Translations under genes and position numbers: made by a program
The notes under the pieces: model-generated
Seen by the model: only the letters and a program-made list of their open reading frames with translations
What the model was told of the DNA's origin: nothing
Database searches by the model: none
Shown: positions 5,957 to 8,473 of the stretch, piece by piece
How positions within the stretch are numbered: position 1 is the stretch's first letter
How the letters are laid out: the number at the start of each line of letters is the position of its first letter
Source: Alistipes sp. UBA943
GTDB taxonomy: Bacteria > Bacteroidota > Bacteroidia > Bacteroidales > Rikenellaceae
DNA length: 8,473 bases
Reading direction: 5' to 3'
Assembly: GCA_002293345.1 (NCBI GenBank)
Contig: DBDB01000067.1
Span: 1-8,473 of the forward strand

Positions 5957-5970
5957 TATCTGTACATTTG
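5939..5970 (+). promoter_or_regulatory. Bacteroidota-type promoter for the patatin-like gene
   Basis: TACATTTG (5963-5970) matches the Bacteroidota -7 consensus TAnnTTTG exactly. ATTG at 5939-5942 (TTTG consensus, one mismatch) lies 20 bases upstream, within the accepted spacing of about 19-21. Transcription would begin near 5975-5980, giving a leader of roughly 60-65 bases. The upstream box lies inside the first codons of the divergent pheS gene, so the two transcription units share this space. Confidence 0.75.
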
Positions 5971-6039
5971 CGACCTACCCCCCCGCCCAAGCTATGCGCG
6001 CTCCGCACGCAAGCACCCCGGGGGTGCGGTGGTAAAGAT
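5957..6039. other. Divergent intergenic gap and GC-rich leader of the patatin-like gene
   Basis: After the promoter box comes a C-rich run (seven C at 5978-5984), then AAGCTATGCGCGC, then a hairpin that can form in two ways: GCACCCC/GGGGTGC (6013-6027) or CCGCAC/GTGCGG (6003-6008 with 6024-6029). The segment has no stop in the patatin frame back to a TTG at 5968, as expected if it belonged to a family able to sit in coding DNA. No Shine-Dalgarno site precedes the ATG at 6040, only an A-rich TAAAGAT. The hairpin lies 13 bases before that ATG and could affect initiation; that is inference. Confidence 0.6.
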
Positions 6040-8394
6040 ATGAAAAAATTTGCACTCTCCATCCTCTCCATCATCACAGTCCTCGGGCTGCTGCTGTCGC
6101 TGCCCGTGTCGGCCGCGGGGGGAGAGGGTGTGCAAAATGGTATCGGAGTAGTTCTATCCGGAGGTGGCGCCAAGGGTCTCTACCATATCGGTGTACTTCA
6201 GGCGCTCGAGGAGAACAATATTCCGATCGACTATATCTCCGGTACCTCCATGGGGTCGATCATCGCCGGTCTCTATGCCGCCGGGTACTCCCCCGAGGAG
6301 ATTCGCGAAGTGTTTCTCACACGTGACATCCGGAGCTGGGTGTCCGGACGCATCGACCGCAACTGCCTGCCCCTCTACCGGCGTCACGATTACACCAACC
6401 AATCCTTCTTCTCACTGCGGCTGCGGCTCAACCAACTCCCCGAGAACGAGGATATACCCCGTCTCCAGCTCCCGTCCGCCATTATCTCCTCCACACAGAT
6501 CGACCTCGGTATCACGGAACTCCTCGCTCCCGCGGCAATAGCCTGTGAGGGTGATTTCAACCGCCTCATGGTGCCGTTCCTCTGCGTGGCGAGCGACATG
6601 AATACCCGTGGGCCCGTCGTCTTCCGAAGCGGCGACCTCGGACTCGCCATCCGTTCGTCGATGTCCATACCGCTCGCTTTCAACCCCGTCAAGGTGGACT
6701 CGATGCTCCTCTACGACGGCGGTATCTATGATAACTTCCCGTGGCGTCCGTTGCAGGAGGATTTCGATCCCGCGTTCATCATCGGCAGTAACTGTACCTC
6801 CGGTACCCGTGCCATCGACGAGAACAGCTCGCTCCTCAACCAGGCATTCGTACTGGCGATGGACAAAACCGACTACTCGCTGCCCGAAGAGAACGGATTG
6901 ATGATCGCACGGGCCGTGGATGTGAATATGCTCGATTTCGGAAACCCCGAACCCATCATACAGGCCGGTTACGAGGATGCTCTCGCCCAAATTCCCGCCA
7001 TCAAGGCACGTGTCGCCCGTGAAACGACTCCCGAGGAGGTGCACAGTCGCCGCCAGGCGTTCCGTGACAAATGCATGCCGCTCGCCTTCGACCACTACGA
7101 AATCAAGGGACTCTCGCCCGAACAGACCAGCTATGTGCGCGACCTGATGAACCTCGACGGACGTACCACCGTGCGTACCGAAACCTATGAGCGAAAACTC
7201 GATTTCGAGCAGTTCCGTACCGACTTCCTCTCCGTGATGGCCGATGGACACTTCTCCGCAGACTATCCGTCCATCCGTTTCGACACGACACGCAAGAATT
7301 ATACGATCGAGTTGAATATGTCGACACGTCCCACGTCGCGCGTCATGGTCGGGGGTAACCTCTCCTCAACCGTCTTCAACCAGGTGTTCATCGCCTTCGA
7401 AGAGCATCATGTCAGGCGTGTGTCGCAACGCTGGTTCGCCGGCGTGTATCTCGGTCCCGTGTACTCCACCGGCTCCATCGGCGGACGGTCCAACTTCTTC
7501 TACCTCGAACACCCCTTCGCGCTCAACTACTCCTACAACTTCGCACTCAAAGGTTTTCGGCATGGATTCTTCGGAAACCTGACTCCCGTCGATAACGTGG
7601 AACAGGTCAAGTCGGGGGAGAATTTCCTCTCGATGGAACTGACCACACCCATCGGGCATGATAACCTATTCTCGTTCAAACTCAACGGCGGATCATCCGG
7701 ATACCGGTACTACCACTCGCAACGCTTCTATCCCGGTGCGGATGCCGATCTGTCGCGGTTCGCGTTCGGGGGTGGAAAATTGGAAGTGTCGCGTAACACG
7801 TTGGATCGACAGCTTCATCCGCGTCGCGGTTCGGATGTGTCGGTGTCGGCGATATACGTATCCGGACGCGAGCGGTACCGACCGTTCGTGGTCGGCGGAA
7901 GCGGCGTGACCACCAATGCACACAGGATGTTCTACGGCGCCAAGTTTTCGGGGAATACGTATTGGGATATACCGAGCGTGAAGTGGTTCTCGATGGGCTT
8001 CAACCTCGAAGCCGTGTGGACGTCGAACGAGCAGTTCAGTAATCCCACCGTCACGCGGATGATCATGCCGTCGTATCAACCGATCCTGCACTCCAAAATG
8101 TCGTACATGCCTGATTTCCATTCGCGTATGTACCTGGCGGGGGGACTCATGCCGACGTTCGACCTGTTTCCTAACTTCTTCCTACGGACGGGTTTCTATG
8201 CCATGTGGCGCGACGGCGAGAGCTTCTCCGGACGACGGATGAACTACATCAGCGAGGCGGCATTGGTATACCACACGCCTGTGGGTCCCGTGAGTCTGGC
8301 GCTGACAAAATACGGCGTCCATAACTGGAACAACATGTATCTGACGTTTAATTTCGGATACGCGATATTCTCCGATCGAGGAAAGTTCTATTAG
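6040..8394 (+). CDS. Patatin-like phospholipase with POTRA-like region and C-terminal outer-membrane barrel
   Basis: This is a predicted secreted or outer-membrane serine lipid acyl hydrolase. The 784 residues begin with a clear signal peptide (MKKF, hydrophobic core, cleavage near PVSA25). The patatin domain (about 34-240) has the oxyanion-hole loop SGGGAKG (40-46), the nucleophile elbow GTSMG with Ser70, and the catalytic Asp226 in DGG (226-228). A small alpha/beta POTRA-like region follows (about 350-425, FDHYEIKGLSP...YTIELN). The remaining 360 residues alternate polar and aromatic residues as in beta strands and end in an aromatic residue (FSDRGKFY). This order matches the PlpD/type Vd autotransporter plan. 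I chose the ATG at 6040 because it directly precedes the signal peptide. The TTG at 5968 in the same frame lies inside the promoter box and is rejected. The substrate and whether the passenger is released cannot be told. Confidence 0.92.
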   Translation: MKKFALSILSIITVLGLLLSLPVSAAGGEGVQNGIGVVLSGGGAKGLYHIGVLQALEENNIPIDYISGTSMGSIIAGLYAAGYSPEEIREVFLTRDIRSWVSGRIDRNCLPLYRRHDYTNQSFFSLRLRLNQLPENEDIPRLQLPSAIISSTQIDLGITELLAPAAIACEGDFNRLMVPFLCVASDMNTRGPVVFRSGDLGLAIRSSMSIPLAFNPVKVDSMLLYDGGIYDNFPWRPLQEDFDPAFIIGSNCTSGTRAIDENSSLLNQAFVLAMDKTDYSLPEENGLMIARAVDVNMLDFGNPEPIIQAGYEDALAQIPAIKARVARETTPEEVHSRRQAFRDKCMPLAFDHYEIKGLSPEQTSYVRDLMNLDGRTTVRTETYERKLDFEQFRTDFLSVMADGHFSADYPSIRFDTTRKNYTIELNMSTRPTSRVMVGGNLSSTVFNQVFIAFEEHHVRRVSQRWFAGVYLGPVYSTGSIGGRSNFFYLEHPFALNYSYNFALKGFRHGFFGNLTPVDNVEQVKSGENFLSMELTTPIGHDNLFSFKLNGGSSGYRYYHSQRFYPGADADLSRFAFGGGKLEVSRNTLDRQLHPRRGSDVSVSAIYVSGRERYRPFVVGGSGVTTNAHRMFYGAKFSGNTYWDIPSVKWFSMGFNLEAVWTSNEQFSNPTVTRMIMPSYQPILHSKMSYMPDFHSRMYLAGGLMPTFDLFPNFFLRTGFYAMWRDGESFSGRRMNYISEAALVYHTPVGPVSLALTKYGVHNWNNMYLTFNFGYAIFSDRGKFY

Positions 8395-8408
8395 ATACAC
8401 TTTTTCTT

Positions 8409-8456
8409 TTTTACTTCCCTAAGCCTCAACTGTACCCTTTTCGGAGAAAAGTGTAC
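8409..8456 (+). repeat. Border motif copy C plus downstream hairpin
   Basis: The motif TTTTACTTCCCTAAG...CAACTGT (8409-8433) begins 15 bases after the patatin stop codon and matches 2452-2476 at 23 of 25 positions. Overlapping its end, GTACCCTTTTC (8432-8442) pairs with GAAAAGTGTAC (8446-8456) at 10 of 11 positions. No T-run follows the hairpin on either strand, so I do not call it an intrinsic terminator, although it may be the 3' end structure of the patatin transcript. Confidence 0.6.
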
Positions 8457-8473
8457 CCCAAAACCTTTCGGGA

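Noticed and set aside
5987..5994. Minus-strand TAGCTTGG as a pheS promoter box
   Set aside because: It has one mismatch to TAnnTTTG, and the nearest TTG lies only 15 bases upstream, outside the normal spacing.
5968..6039. TTG start adding 24 residues to the patatin-like protein
   Set aside because: The TTG is part of the promoter box, so it lies upstream of the expected transcript start, and the extension precedes a proper signal peptide.
6412..7251. 279-codon open frame opposite the patatin gene
   Set aside because: It is His/Glu/Gly-rich shadow sequence overlapping the conserved patatin domain, with no signal or motif.

Overview
The window reads as chromosomal DNA of a Bacteroidota bacterium, probably of the order Bacteroidales. 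The grounds are an exact TAnnTTTG promoter box with a TTG box 20 bases upstream, the ybeY-mnmG pairing, the HGxLHLxGxxD form of YbeY, the Cys-rich PheS loop, and the absence of Shine-Dalgarno sites. Codon use favours G/C in third positions, which leaves long open frames on the opposite strands. I cannot name the genus.

Layout. Positions 48-2416 hold two overlapping minus-strand genes, ybeY (rRNA maturation endonuclease) followed by mnmG (tRNA wobble-uridine modification). A 476-base gap (2417-2892) has no convincing gene but is packed with short perfect inverted repeats. Positions 2893-5956 hold a tightly overlapping minus-strand cluster transcribed pheS -> TPR-repeat protein -> EnvC-like degenerate LytM protein. 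After an 83-base divergent gap, a plus-strand gene (6040-8394) encodes a secreted patatin-like phospholipase with a predicted outer-membrane barrel. Its promoter box sits just outside the pheS start codon and the matching upstream box lies inside pheS.

How the genes relate. YbeY, MnmG and PheS are core translation genes. EnvC-like proteins regulate peptidoglycan amidases, the TPR protein is probably an exported partner or scaffold, and the patatin-barrel protein acts at the outer membrane.

The unusual signal is not a gene. Inverted repeats occur in coding DNA as well as between genes. In mnmG, an extra block of about 27 codons forms an 81-base cloverleaf-like set of inverted repeats. In ybeY, an extra block of about 15 codons carries a 12-bp hairpin and a run of ten C. 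In pheS and envC, pairs of perfect 8-11 bp hairpins lie in linker or coiled-coil segments with no obvious change in length. A related C-rich, palindromic segment forms the leader of the patatin gene, and about nine hairpins fill the 2417-2892 gap. A separate short motif (TTTTACTTCCC[T/C]AAG) occurs three times at gene borders. Together these suggest palindromic elements or a palindrome-generating process that tolerates or exploits essential genes, comparable in concept to the Rickettsia palindromic elements. That comparison is inference.
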